DNA from: Quadrisphaera sp. DSM 44207
GTDB lineage: Bacteria > Actinomycetota > Actinomycetes > Actinomycetales > Quadrisphaeraceae
Assembly: GCF_900101335.1 (NCBI RefSeq)
Contig: NZ_FNKA01000004.1
Coordinates: 179,560 to 243,559 of the forward strand
DNA: 64,000 nt
Direction: 5' to 3'
Positions 1 through 8,032 of the stretch are shown in pieces. How positions within the stretch are numbered: the first letter of the stretch is position 1; every line of letters begins with the position of its first letter. Made by a program: the position numbers and the translations under genes. The notes below the pieces were generated by a model that was not told the origin of the DNA, searched no databases, and saw only the letters and a list, made by a program, of their open reading frames with translations.

Positions 1-800
1 GCGCAGAAGCGCTGCCACAGCCCCTCGCTGCCGACGGCGATCTGCACCGACCCGTCGGCGCACCGGAACAGCCCGTAGGGGGCGATGGAGGGGTGGTGGT
101 TGCCCTGCGCCCGCCCGACCTCGCCGGCCACCGTCCAGCGGGTGCCCTGGAAGGCGTGGACGCCGACGATCGCGGCGAGCAGCGACGTCCGCACGAGCTG
201 CCCGCGCCCGGTGCGCTCGCGCTCGAGCAGCGCGGCGAGGACGCCGTAGGCGCCGTACATGCCCGCGAGCAGGTCGCCGATGGGCACGCCGACGCGCTGC
301 GGGTCCTCCGGCGACGGCCCGGTGATCGACATCAGGCCCGCCTCGCCCTGGGCGATCTGGTCGTAGCCCGCGCGCCCGCCCTCGGGCCCGTCGTGGCCGA
401 AGCCGCTGATCGACAGGACGACCAGGCGCGGGTTGAGCGCGAACAGGCGCTCGGCGCCGAAGCCGAGGCGCTCCAGGACGCCGGGGCGGAAGTTCTCCAG
501 CAGCACGTCCGCCCGCTCGAGCAGCCGCGCGAGCACCCCGCGGCCGTCGTCGGACTTCAGGTCCAGGGCGAGGGACTCCTTGTTGCGGTTGCACGAGAGG
601 AAGTACGTCGACTCCCGGCCCGCGCCCTCCGCGTCCGGCTGCACGAACGGCGGGCCCCAGCCGCGGGTGTCGTCACCCGCGCCGGGGGTCTCCACCTTGA
701 CCACGCGGGCGCCGAGGTCGCCCAGCATCATCCCGGCGTGCGGGCCGGCGAGGGCGCGGGTGAGGTCGACGACGAGGACGCCGTCCAGGGGGCCCGGCAC
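1..800 (-). CDS. CaiB/BaiF family CoA-transferase (partial, C-terminus off window)
   Basis: This is a family III CoA-transferase, which moves CoA between an acyl-CoA and a free carboxylic acid in the cytoplasm. The first 266 residues are visible; the family is usually about 390-400. The N-terminus reads DGVLVVDLTRALAGP..GDLGARVVKVE, the family's CoA-binding Rossmann start. CNRNKESLALDLK and LLENFRPGVLERLG follow. The Asp of RAGYDQIAQ, before GLMSITG, fits the catalytic aspartate. I chose the GTG at 800 because AAGGAG lies 7 nt upstream. A GTG at 815, in frame and overlapping the permease stop, is an alternative. It is the last visible gene of an apparent KAS III - permease - CoA-transferase operon. 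The substrate is unknown; the neighbouring permease suggests a dicarboxylate. Confidence 0.9.
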   Translation of the reverse strand, partial: MPGPLDGVLVVDLTRALAGPHAGMMLGDLGARVVKVETPGAGDDTRGWGPPFVQPDAEGAGRESTYFLSCNRNKESLALDLKSDDGRGVLARLLERADVLLENFRPGVLERLGFGAERLFALNPRLVVLSISGFGHDGPEGGRAGYDQIAQGEAGLMSITGPSPEDPQRVGVPIGDLLAGMYGAYGVLAALLERERTGRGQLVRTSLLAAIVGVHAFQGTRWTVAGEVGRAQGNHHPSIAPYGLFRCADGSVQIAVGSEGLWQRFC

Positions 801-811
801 GGGGATCTCCT

Positions 812-2266
812 TCACAGCAGGACGACGAAGACGAGCCAGAGCAGGACCGGCGCGGCGACGGTGACCAGGGCGCCGTAGGACAGCAGCTGGCGGAAGAAGA
901 CGTCTCGGTCGACGCCGCGGGCGTTGGCCAGCACGAGCGCGCCGTTGGTGGAGAACGGGCTGACGTCGACGATGGTCGAGGAGACGGCCAGGGCGGCGAT
1001 GAAGGTGACGGCGCCGACGCCGGTGCCCTCCTGCAGGAACGGCACGGCGAGCGGGATGATCGAGCCCAGCACGGCGGTGGAGGAGGCGAACGCGGAGACC
1101 ACCGCGCCGATGAAGCACAGCAGCAGCGCCGCCAGCAGCGGGGACGCCAGGCCCGCGACGCTGTTGCCGACGTAGTCGATCGTGCCCATCTCCTGCAGCA
1201 CGGCGACGTACGTGCTCACCCCGGTGATGAGGACGATCTCCGGCCAGGTCACCTGCCCCAGGGCGCCCTTCTGGGTGCGCGGGGAGACCAGGGAGAGCAC
1301 GAGCCCGATGGTGATGGCCACGAACCCGATCTCCAGGTCGAAGACGAGGACCAGGACGGCGAGGGCGAGGATGCCGAGCACCGTCAGCACCTGGTAGGGG
1401 CGGCTGTGATCGGCCGCCGGGGTCTGCGCGCGCGCGAAGTTCGCCTCCCGGCGCAGCTCCTCGGTCAGGGCCTCGTCCTCGGCGTCCCCGAACGCCTGCG
1501 GGCCGGACTGCCCGGAGACCGCGCTGCCGGTCGGGGCCGCGGGGGAGGCGGGAGACGCGCCGGCCGCGGCGGCCCCGGCGCCGCCGCCCGCCGCGCGGGC
1601 GCCCACGAGCCCGGGCGCCCCGGCGCCGTCCCCGGCCCCGGTCGCGGGCGCCGTGCGCTGGCGCATGAGCTTGCGGCCCCCCAGGAGGAGGAAGAGCACC
1701 GCGGCCACGAGGGTGTTCACGGCGAGGCTGGCGAGGAACGTGACGGTCTCGTTCAGCGGCAGCCCCGCCTCCTCGACCACGCCGTTGGTGATGGTGCCGT
1801 AGATGCTGATCGGCGAGAACCCGCCCGCCTGCGCCCCGTGGATGACCATGAGGCCCATCAGCAGCGGGCTGATGCCGTGCTGCACGGCGAAGCCGAGCGC
1901 GATCGGGGCGATGATCGCGACCGCCCCGGGGCTGACCGCCCCGACCGCGGTGAGCACCGCCGCGAGCGCGAACATGATCCACGGGATGGTGGCCACGCGC
2001 CCGCGCACCGCCCGCACCGCCAGGGAGACGAGCCAGTCGATGGTGCCGTTGTTCTGGGCGATGGCGAACAGGTACGTGATGCCGACGAGGGTCAGGAACA
2101 GGCCCGCGGGGAAGCCGCCGAGGATCCCGTCCGCGTCCAGGCCCGCCACCAGGGTCCCGACGAGGAAGGCGCCGACGAAGGCCAGCACGCCCATGTTGAT
2201 CGGCAGCACGGTGGCGACGACGAACATCACCACCAGGACGAGGATCGACAGGAGTTCTGGGGACAC
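812..2266 (-). CDS. MatC-type dicarboxylate permease (SLC13/ion-transporter superfamily)
   Basis: A polytopic membrane protein of 484 residues. The N-terminal half (PINMGVLAFVGAFLVG, then LFLTLVGITYLFAIAQNNGTIDWL) matches the MatC N-terminal family, named after the Rhizobium malonate/dicarboxylate carrier. A hydrophilic Ala/Gly-rich loop at about residues 205-290 separates it from a second membrane bundle containing the transporter-like STAVLGSIIPLAVPF and VDVSPFSTNGALV stretches. The GTG start at 2266 has GGAGGAGACC just upstream. The CoA-transferase begins at its 3' end with a possible 4-bp overlap, so the imported acid may be the acyl acceptor for that enzyme. Malonate is the family's namesake substrate; its use here is inference. 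Confidence 0.85.
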   Translation of the reverse strand: MSPELLSILVLVVMFVVATVLPINMGVLAFVGAFLVGTLVAGLDADGILGGFPAGLFLTLVGITYLFAIAQNNGTIDWLVSLAVRAVRGRVATIPWIMFALAAVLTAVGAVSPGAVAIIAPIALGFAVQHGISPLLMGLMVIHGAQAGGFSPISIYGTITNGVVEEAGLPLNETVTFLASLAVNTLVAAVLFLLLGGRKLMRQRTAPATGAGDGAGAPGLVGARAAGGGAGAAAAGASPASPAAPTGSAVSGQSGPQAFGDAEDEALTEELRREANFARAQTPAADHSRPYQVLTVLGILALAVLVLVFDLEIGFVAITIGLVLSLVSPRTQKGALGQVTWPEIVLITGVSTYVAVLQEMGTIDYVGNSVAGLASPLLAALLLCFIGAVVSAFASSTAVLGSIIPLAVPFLQEGTGVGAVTFIAALAVSSTIVDVSPFSTNGALVLANARGVDRDVFFRQLLSYGALVTVAAPVLLWLVFVVLL

Positions 2267-2300
2267 GGTCTCCTCCTCGAGACGCAGCCGGTGTGCGGTG

Positions 2301-2355
2301 TGGTGGCGCGGGGTGGCGCGGGTGGCGCGGTGCGGGGTGGCGCCGGTGGCGCGGG
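2301..2355. repeat. short direct repeats of about 10 bp between KAS III gene and permease
   Basis: The 89-bp gap between the KAS III stop and the permease start holds about five imperfect copies of GGTGGCGCGG. They lie just upstream of the permease Shine-Dalgarno. They could be slippage-generated spacer or affect coupling of the two genes; nothing shows a function. Confidence 0.6.
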
Positions 2356-4347
2356 TCAGCCGCCGAACGCCAGCGCGGCGTCGTCCGCGCTGCTCCCCGC
2401 GGCCGTGGGGTCGGCGGTGGCCCCGGCGGCCCGGTCCGCGCCGGCGTCCGCGGCGTCCTCGGCGAGCGCCGCGGCGGTGCTGTCGCGGCTGACGACGGCG
2501 GGGTCGACGCGCAGCACCGCGTAGCCCCCGACCGCCCCGGCGCCGAACCCGGGCGCGAACACCCGCACCGGCCGGTCGATCACCCCGTCGCGCACCGCGT
2601 CGGCCACGGCGATCGGGATGCTCGCGGCGGAGACGTTGCCGACCTCGGCGATGTCGAAGTAGAGGGCCTCCGCGGGCAGGCCGGCGGAGGTCGCCAGCTT
2701 CGTCACCATCGTCTTGTTGGCCTGGTGGGGGACGACGAGCTCGATGCTGTCGAGCAGGGTGTCCGCGGCGCCGTCCGGGTCGGGCAGGGTCCTCAGCTCC
2801 TCGATCATCTGCCGCAGGTAGCGCCCGGCCAGGGAGCGCACCTCCGGCCCGTAGACGGTGATGCTGTTCGCGAACGCCGGGTTGGGCCAGACGATGGAGT
2901 TCACCTCGCTGACCGGGCCGCTCGCGTACGTCTGCAGCACCTCGATGTCCGGTGCCGCGCCCTCCGGCGCGGGCCCGACGACGACCGCCGCCGCGCCGTC
3001 ACCGAAGATCATCCGCGAGGGGCGCACCGTGCCGATCTTGTCGGAGAACTTCTCCCCGCACACGACGAGCACCGGGCGGCGCACCTCCTGCAGCAGCCGC
3101 GTCGCCTCCGCCAGCCCGTAGGGGAACCCGGCGCAGGCCGCGACGAGGTCGACCGAGGCGTGCGTCTGGTGCATCCCGAGCTGCCCCGACAGCCACGTGG
3201 CGGTGGAGGGCATCAGCCGGGTGCTCGTGCAGGTGCAGAACAGGACGGCGCCGATCTCCTCCGGCTCCCGCCCCGCCACGGCCAGCGCCCGCTGCGCCGC
3301 CTCCAGCGCGAGGTCCTCCAGCGGGCGCGCGGTGTAGAGCCGCTGCTCGATCCCGGTCTTGTCCGTGATCTCCTGCGCCGTCATCGGCGACCAGCTGTAG
3401 GCGGCGTTGCGGATCAGGTCCACGTTCGTGCACGGCTGCTCGCCCTTGACGACGGCGAGGGCCTCCAGACGCGGCATCACCGCCACGTCGCGGCGCACCT
3501 GCACGGCCGGGTAGGGCTGCACCGGGGGCCGCGCCTGCGGTGCCGCGGCCGGCCTCGTGCGCGGCGCCTGCTGCCCGGTGCGCACCCGGCGCAGGAAGTC
3601 CAGGACGTCGCGGTCGCGGGGGTGGAACAGGACCACGTGGTCCTCGTCACGCAGGGAGGCGACCTCGACGAGCTCGGTCTGCGAGCGCTCCCACGGGTAC
3701 TGGTTGTGCAGCACCATCGCCCAGCGGTGCAGCGCCTCCAGCTCGGGCACGTCCTCGGCGCAGTCGACGATCTGCTGGTGGCTGAAGACCGGGTAGTCCG
3801 GGTCGTAGGCCCGCAGGCGCCAGGTGCGGTTGCCCGGGTCCGCCACGGCCTCGGCCACCGTCGGCTTGACCGCCGGCAGCTCCGTCGCGTGGTGCCGCTT
3901 GTGCCGGTAGAGGTCGAAGAGGACCTCGAAGATGCGGTCCTCCGACTCCGCGCCCGGACCGGGCGGCAGGCTCGGGTACAGGCCCTCGACCGCCGCGATC
4001 TTGCGGTCGGCGTCCTGCCACGGCTCCAGCACCGGGAGGAAGACGTCCTCGCGCGAGCGGGGCACGTCTCCCCAGCGCGTGGGCAGCAGGTCGTACATCG
4101 TCACGGCGAACCGGTTGGCCCAGAACAGGTGCAGCGCCAGGTCGCGCAGCAGCTCGTAGCGCGTCGCGTAGGAGCCCGCCTCGACGCGGCGCAGGATCTC
4201 GGTGCCGCTGGGGGCCTTGGTCTCGAAGTCGCGCCGGACGACGTCGTCGAGCTCCTCCAGGCTCTCGATGCCGGAGAAGTCGAGCTCCGGGGTGTAGCTG
4301 GAGGGCAGGACCAGACGCCCTGCGCGGTCCAGGACGAACGAGCGCAT
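2356..4347 (-). CDS. Ketoacyl-ACP synthase III-like protein with an unknown ~280-residue N-terminal domain
   Basis: A 663-residue protein, about twice the usual 320-350 residues of FabH-type enzymes. Residues ~288-620 form a KAS III thiolase fold with an intact triad: Cys in LVAACAGF (~405), His in VVPHQANK (~541) and Asn in EVGNVSAAS (~571). MIFGDGAAAVVVG is also typical. Residues 1-~255 form a charged, aromatic-rich domain I do not recognise (WANRFAVTMYDLLPTRWGDVP, YRHKRHHATELP), joined by a Pro/Ala linker (~258-285). The C-terminal 40 residues are low-complexity Ala/Asp. The ATG at 4347 follows GGAAGGGGAG. The frame stays open upstream, but only through repeats. Condensation of an acyl starter with malonyl-CoA/ACP is the family reaction. 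Placement ahead of a dicarboxylate permease and a CoA-transferase suggests a dedicated small pathway, as inference. Confidence 0.85.
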   Translation of the reverse strand: MRSFVLDRAGRLVLPSSYTPELDFSGIESLEELDDVVRRDFETKAPSGTEILRRVEAGSYATRYELLRDLALHLFWANRFAVTMYDLLPTRWGDVPRSREDVFLPVLEPWQDADRKIAAVEGLYPSLPPGPGAESEDRIFEVLFDLYRHKRHHATELPAVKPTVAEAVADPGNRTWRLRAYDPDYPVFSHQQIVDCAEDVPELEALHRWAMVLHNQYPWERSQTELVEVASLRDEDHVVLFHPRDRDVLDFLRRVRTGQQAPRTRPAAAPQARPPVQPYPAVQVRRDVAVMPRLEALAVVKGEQPCTNVDLIRNAAYSWSPMTAQEITDKTGIEQRLYTARPLEDLALEAAQRALAVAGREPEEIGAVLFCTCTSTRLMPSTATWLSGQLGMHQTHASVDLVAACAGFPYGLAEATRLLQEVRRPVLVVCGEKFSDKIGTVRPSRMIFGDGAAAVVVGPAPEGAAPDIEVLQTYASGPVSEVNSIVWPNPAFANSITVYGPEVRSLAGRYLRQMIEELRTLPDPDGAADTLLDSIELVVPHQANKTMVTKLATSAGLPAEALYFDIAEVGNVSAASIPIAVADAVRDGVIDRPVRVFAPGFGAGAVGGYAVLRVDPAVVSRDSTAAALAEDAADAGADRAAGATADPTAAGSSADDAALAFGG

Positions 4348-4531
4348 CGCACTCCCCTTCCGGCGGCACTGCCAGCGGCACCCGGCCCGCGCGCCGGGAC
4401 GGCGCGGCGCGGGTCGAGCAGGACGCCGATCCTCGCGCACTCCGCCGCGATGCACACCCGGGGGCGCCGGTCCCGGTGCCCGCCGACCGCGCACCGCCTC
4501 GGGGCCTCTCCGCATCGCGGCGTCGCAGCGC

Positions 4532-4643
4532 GGGCGCGGGCGCTCGGGCGCGGATGCACGGGCGCGGGCGCTCGGGCGCGAATGCACGGGCGCGGGCGCT
4601 CGGGCGCGAATGCACGGGCGCGGGCGCTCGGGCGCGAATGCAC
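4532..4643. repeat. 28-bp tandem repeat, four copies
   Basis: Copies lie at 4532-4559, 4560-4587, 4588-4615 and 4616-4643. The last three are identical and the first has one mismatch; a 7-bp partial copy follows. The unit is pure tandem without spacers, so it is not a CRISPR array. Its length is not a multiple of three and it sits upstream of the KAS III gene, so it is best read as a non-coding minisatellite. Confidence 0.9.
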
Positions 4644-4654
4644 GGGCGCGGCGT

Positions 4655-4692
4655 TGCTGCTGGGATGCCGCGCTGCTGCTGGGATGCCGCGC
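4655..4692. repeat. 19-bp tandem repeat, two copies
   Basis: Two adjacent identical 19-bp units (4655-4673, 4674-4692) containing TGCTGCTGGGATG. They directly follow the 28-bp array. Confidence 0.8.
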
Positions 4693-4741
4693 CGGAGGGG
4701 CCCGCACGGCCGTGCGCCGCGGCATCCGGAGCGCATCGCCG

Positions 4742-4798
4742 CGCCCGAGCGGCAACACGGCGCCCGAGCGGCAACACGGCGCCCGAGCGGCAACACGG
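4742..4798. repeat. 19-bp tandem repeat, three copies
   Basis: Three identical copies at 4742-4760, 4761-4779 and 4780-4798, with core CGAGCGGCAACACGG and unrelated in sequence to the previous 19-bp array. A shorter array of GGGCGGGTAC (about three copies) follows near 4840-4866. Confidence 0.85.
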
Positions 4799-4921
4799 CG
4801 CCCGAGCCGCCGAGCGGCGTCCGACCTGCGCGCAGGAACGGGCGGGTACGGGCGGGTACGGGCGGGCCCGGCCACATGCGGGCAGGTGCGGTCACTGGGC
4901 GGTGCTGTGCTCGTCCCGGAT

Positions 4922-4974
4922 GAGCACGGGGTGGCCCCGTGCCCGTTGGACGGGCACTGGGTGGCCCCGTGCTC
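4922..4974 (-). terminator. Hairpin pair downstream of gnd
   Basis: An 8-bp stem (GCACGGGG, 4924-4931; CCCCGTGC, 4935-4942) with a 3-nt loop is followed by a near copy at 4954-4972. The outer arms GAGCACGGGG (4922-4931) and CCCCGTGCTC (4965-4974) can also pair. It starts 105 bp after the gnd stop in the direction of gnd transcription. It could end gnd transcription, but there is no T-tract. Confidence 0.45.
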
Positions 4975-5079
4975 ACGACGGGCGGGGCGATGGGCCCGCG
5001 CAGCCGGACCCGCACGGACGAGCTCGGGCGGCCGCGCAGCCGGGCCCGCGCGCCGTCGAGCGCGCGGGCCCGGCGCCGC

Positions 5080-6588
5080 TCAGTGCGGGTTCGTCGTCTG
5101 CGCGGCCGCGCCGTCCATGCGCACCTCGCGGCCGTCCTCGCTCCACAGCGTGTGGAAGACGCCCTCGCGGTCGACGCGGCCGTAGGTGTGGGCACCGAAC
5201 AGGTCGCGCAGCCCCTGCACCAGCGCCGCCGGCAGGCGGTCGCGGCGCAGCCCGTCGTAGTAGGCCAGGGCGCTGGCGAAGCCGGGCACCGGCACGCCGA
5301 GCTGCACCGCGGCGACGACCACGCGCCGCCACGCGTCCTGGGAGCGGCCCACGACGTCGGAGAAGTAGTCGTCGACGAGCAGGGTGGGCAGGTTCGGGTC
5401 GCGGTCGTAGGCCTGCTTGATCCGGTCGAGGAACTTCGCGCGGATGATGCAGCCGCCGCGCCAGATGGTAGCCATCGCCCCCTCGTCCACGCCCCAGCCG
5501 TAGGTCTGGCTGGCCACCCGGATCTGGTCGAAGCCCTGGGCGTAGGCGACCAGCTTGGAGGCGTACAGCGCCTGGCGGACGTCGTCCACGAAGGCCTGCG
5601 CCCGCTCGGGCGTCACGTCCTCCAGCGCCGTCCCGACGGGCCCGGCGAGGACGCCGCGGGCGGGCCCGCGCTGCTCGGCGTGCCCGGACAGCGCGCGGGC
5701 GAAGACCGCCTCGGCGATGCCGGAGACGGGCACGCCGAGCTCCAGGGCCGACTGCACCGTCCAGCGGCCGGTGCCCTTCTGCTCGGCCTGGTCGACGACG
5801 ACGTCCACGAGCGGCTGGCCGGTCTCGGCGTCCACCTGCCGCAGCACGCGGGTGGTGATCTCGATGAGGAAGGAGTCCAGGTCGCCCCGGTTCCACTCCT
5901 CGAAGACGTCGGCGAGCTCCGCGGGGCTGAGGCGCAGGCCCTGGCGCAGCAGGTCGTACGCCTCGGCGATGAGCTGCATGTCGGCGTACTCGATGCCGTT
6001 GTGCACCATCTTCACGAAGTGCCCGGCGCCGTCGGAGCCGACGTAGGTGCAGCACGGGGTGCCCTCGACGACCGCGGCGATCGACTCGAGGATCGGTCCG
6101 AGCGCCTCGTAGGACTCCCTCGACCCGCCCGGCATGATCGACGGCCCGTTCAGGGCGCCCTCCTCGCCGCCGGAGACGCCCGTGCCGACGAAGTGCAGGC
6201 CGTGCTCGCGCAGGCGCGCCTCGCGGCGGCGGGTGTCCTCGAAGTGCGCGTTGCCGCCGTCGACGACGATGTCGCCCTCCTCCAGCAGCGGCACGAGCTC
6301 GTCGATGACGGCGTCGGTGGGCGCACCCGCCTTGACCATGATCATGACGCGGCGGGGCCGCTTGAGGGAGGCCACGAAGGCCGCGGTGTCGTCGCTGGGC
6401 ACGAAGTCGCCCTCGGCGCCGAACTGGCTGACCAGGTCGGCGGTGCGGGCGGGCGTGCGGTTGTGGACGGCGACCACGTGGCCGTGCCGGGCGAAGTTGC
6501 GGGCGAGGTTGCGGCCCATCACGGCGAGGCCGGTCACGCCGATGTCGGCGCGCGCGTCGGTCGCGGGGCTCGGGTCCTGTGCGCTCAT
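5080..6588 (-). CDS. gnd: 6-phosphogluconate dehydrogenase (decarboxylating, NADP+)
   Basis: Oxidises 6-phosphogluconate to ribulose 5-phosphate and CO2 in the pentose phosphate pathway, producing NADPH in the cytosol. The 502 residues fit the long dimeric form plus a 15-residue N-terminal tail. The Rossmann start is GVTGLAVMGRNLARNFARHGH. VDGGNAHFEDT, GTGVSGGEEGALNGPSIMPGG and the catalytic-Lys segment HFVKMVHNGIEYADMQ are intact. The C-terminal helices contain WGVDEGAMATIWRGGCIIRAKFL. It is monocistronic, divergent from a small orphan gene. Confidence 0.97.
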   Translation of the reverse strand: MSAQDPSPATDARADIGVTGLAVMGRNLARNFARHGHVVAVHNRTPARTADLVSQFGAEGDFVPSDDTAAFVASLKRPRRVMIMVKAGAPTDAVIDELVPLLEEGDIVVDGGNAHFEDTRRREARLREHGLHFVGTGVSGGEEGALNGPSIMPGGSRESYEALGPILESIAAVVEGTPCCTYVGSDGAGHFVKMVHNGIEYADMQLIAEAYDLLRQGLRLSPAELADVFEEWNRGDLDSFLIEITTRVLRQVDAETGQPLVDVVVDQAEQKGTGRWTVQSALELGVPVSGIAEAVFARALSGHAEQRGPARGVLAGPVGTALEDVTPERAQAFVDDVRQALYASKLVAYAQGFDQIRVASQTYGWGVDEGAMATIWRGGCIIRAKFLDRIKQAYDRDPNLPTLLVDDYFSDVVGRSQDAWRRVVVAAVQLGVPVPGFASALAYYDGLRRDRLPAALVQGLRDLFGAHTYGRVDREGVFHTLWSEDGREVRMDGAAAQTTNPH

Positions 6589-6739
6589 GGCCCGCCATCC
6601 TGCCGATGCCGCGCAGGAGGCGCCATCACACCGGGTGCTGCACGGCGACCGGCCCGCCGGGGTGCGTCAGCAGCGGCGCGTGAGATCGGCGGGTGCTGGG
6701 TAGGAGCGGGGCACCCCATCCGATCGACGAGGGAGATCC

Positions 6740-7036
6740 ATGAGCGAGAGCAGCGCAGGACAGGGCCCGGGCCAGAGCGACCTCGGCAGGAGCGTCATCA
6801 AGACCCGCAAGGTGACGTCCTGGCAGCCCAACTGGTCGGCCTCGGGCAGCGGCCAGCCGGGCACGTACATCTTCCAGCTCATCCTGGACGACGGCGCCTC
6901 CGAGGTCGTCCTCTCGGTCACCGAGGGCGACGCGGACAACCTCTTCGACTGGCTGTCCGCCAGCGACGACGTCCACTACGACCTGGAGCGCGAGGTGCTC
7001 GTCTTCGGCACCCGCCGGACGGGCTCCAGCGGCTGA
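6740..7036 (+). CDS. Conserved small protein of unknown function (98 aa)
   Basis: I do not recognise the family. The protein is soluble, starts with a Ser/Gly/Gln-rich tail of ~20 residues and continues with a compact beta-rich stretch (VIKTRKVTSWQPNWSASG, TYIFQLILDDGASEVVLSV, DADNLFDWLSASDDVHYDLEREVLVF). The ATG has GAGGGAGATCC upstream. There is no signal peptide or membrane segment. Reading-frame composition and the clear ribosome site support a real gene. It is divergent from gnd and followed by two strong hairpins. Confidence 0.75.
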   Translation: MSESSAGQGPGQSDLGRSVIKTRKVTSWQPNWSASGSGQPGTYIFQLILDDGASEVVLSVTEGDADNLFDWLSASDDVHYDLEREVLVFGTRRTGSSG

Positions 7037-7061
7037 GCACTGCTGGTCAGCTCTGACGTCC

Positions 7062-7096
7062 CCGGCGGGGGCGCCCGTCGCGGGCGCTCCCGCCGG
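7062..7096 (+). terminator. Strong hairpin after the 98-aa gene
   Basis: Arms 7062-7077 and 7081-7096 form a 16-bp stem with one mismatch and a 3-nt loop, starting 26 nt after the stop. GC-rich stems without a T-tract are common in high-GC actinobacteria. Confidence 0.65.
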
Positions 7097-7134
7097 AGAC
7101 GGACCGATCCTCTCCGGCACCACCGGACGCCAGG

Positions 7135-7176
7135 TGTCAGCACGACGGCGTGCTCGGGCGCGTCCTGGTGCTGACA
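7135..7176. terminator. Second inverted repeat between convergent genes
   Basis: TGTCAGCAC (7135-7143) pairs perfectly with GTGCTGACA (7168-7176) around a 24-nt loop. It lies 14 bp past the stop of the minus-strand PKD gene and can serve either strand. Confidence 0.5.
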
Positions 7177-7189
7177 GCTGACGGGCGCG

Positions 7190-8032
7190 TCAATCCAGCT
7201 CGGTGCCGGCGACGAGGGCGTTGCGCCCGGCGAGCGCCTGGACCGCCACGGGGGCAGAGGAGACCTGCGCCTCGCCGTCGACGGGCAGCCACGGCCCGCC
7301 GGCAACGGCGTACTGCCCGGTGTAGTGAGTGGTCAGGACGACCTCGTACGCACCCGCAGCGGTGTAGGTGTGCGTCAGGCGCAGGTCGGGGTACGCGGCG
7401 CCGGGGTCGCTGGTCGGGCCCAGGGTGGCGCCGTCCCCGAAGCTCCAGCTGTAGCGAGCCGGCGTGGCCCGCACCCGCACCGGGAAGCCGACCACGTCGA
7501 CGTCCAGCTCCACCGGCTCAGCGGTGGCGTAGACGTTGGTCGGCACGTTCAGCAGCGCGTACCCGGTGTCCGGCTGGACCGAGGCGTCGGCCGCCGGGAG
7601 GGGCAGGCGGCGGAAGTCGGCCAGGGTGAACCCCGGGAAGGTCGCGACGGCCGCCTCGGCCTCGGCGTAGCAGCCGGCCCCGGTCAGCTCCCACAGCGGC
7701 GGTTCGAGCCCGACGGGCGAGCGGTAGGTCCAGTAGCGGAACTCCCCCGGCGGGCAGGACGCGTCGGCGAGACCGCAGGTGATGTCCGGTTCGGGCGCGT
7801 CGGAAGCGACGTCGTCGCACATGCGCACGAAGCGAGTCTGGTATTCCGGAGCGGTCGACGCCTGCTGCGGCACCGGCGCCATGCCGGATGGCGCCTTCGA
7901 CCTTTTGCCCCTTACCTCCACCACTTTTTCGAGCATCTGCGCTCGAGGAGCGTGGTCTACAGGTCCCTGAGCAGCCGTTACTGCGAGAGTGGCGCTCAAG
8001 AAAACGGACACCACCGCACCGGACGTAGTCAC
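7190..8032 (-). CDS. Exported PKD-domain protein
   Basis: A 280-residue protein with an N-terminal hydrophobic stretch (AVVSVFLSATLAVTAAQG), best read as a signal peptide or membrane anchor. The C-terminal part (~190-240) shows a polycystic-kidney-disease fold: YSWSFGDGATLGP followed by THTYTAAGAYEVVLTTHY. Several Cys (MCDDV, DITCGL, ASCPPGE, AGCYAE) could form disulfides outside the cell. I prefer the GTG at 8032, which overlaps the upstream lipoprotein stop by 4 bp (GTGA) after AAGGACGGG. An ATG at 8065 would run into that gene. PKD domains mediate protein or carbohydrate contacts at the cell surface; the partner is probably the lipoprotein encoded just upstream. Confidence 0.8.
   Translation of the reverse strand: MTTSGAVVSVFLSATLAVTAAQGPVDHAPRAQMLEKVVEVRGKRSKAPSGMAPVPQQASTAPEYQTRFVRMCDDVASDAPEPDITCGLADASCPPGEFRYWTYRSPVGLEPPLWELTGAGCYAEAEAAVATFPGFTLADFRRLPLPAADASVQPDTGYALLNVPTNVYATAEPVELDVDVVGFPVRVRATPARYSWSFGDGATLGPTSDPGAAYPDLRLTHTYTAAGAYEVVLTTHYTGQYAVAGGPWLPVDGEAQVSSAPVAVQALAGRNALVAGTELD

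Larger units (their letters stand above)
4348..5079. other. Non-coding 732-bp region with tandem repeats and hairpins
   Basis: It lies between the start of the KAS III gene and the end of gnd, both on the minus strand. Frames are open here only because of composition; the translations are Ala/Arg/Pro repeats without a recognisable domain. It contains four separate tandem arrays (4532-4643, 4655-4692, 4742-4798, about 4840-4866) and a hairpin pair (4922-4974). The promoter of the KAS III operon must lie here, probably near 4350-4480, but I see no convincing -35/-10 pair. Confidence 0.75.

Noticed and set aside
812..1400. Plus-strand frames opposite the permease and CoA-transferase
   Set aside because: They lack domains and ribosome sites, and their Thr/Ser/Arg-rich composition is what antisense high-GC frames give.
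4532..4643. CRISPR-like direct repeats of 28 bp
   Set aside because: The units are contiguous without spacers and no cas gene is nearby.
4348..4875. In-frame N-terminal extension of the KAS III protein to 4875
   Set aside because: It translates tandem repeats into Arg/Ala/Pro low complexity, while a strong ribosome site precedes the ATG at 4347.
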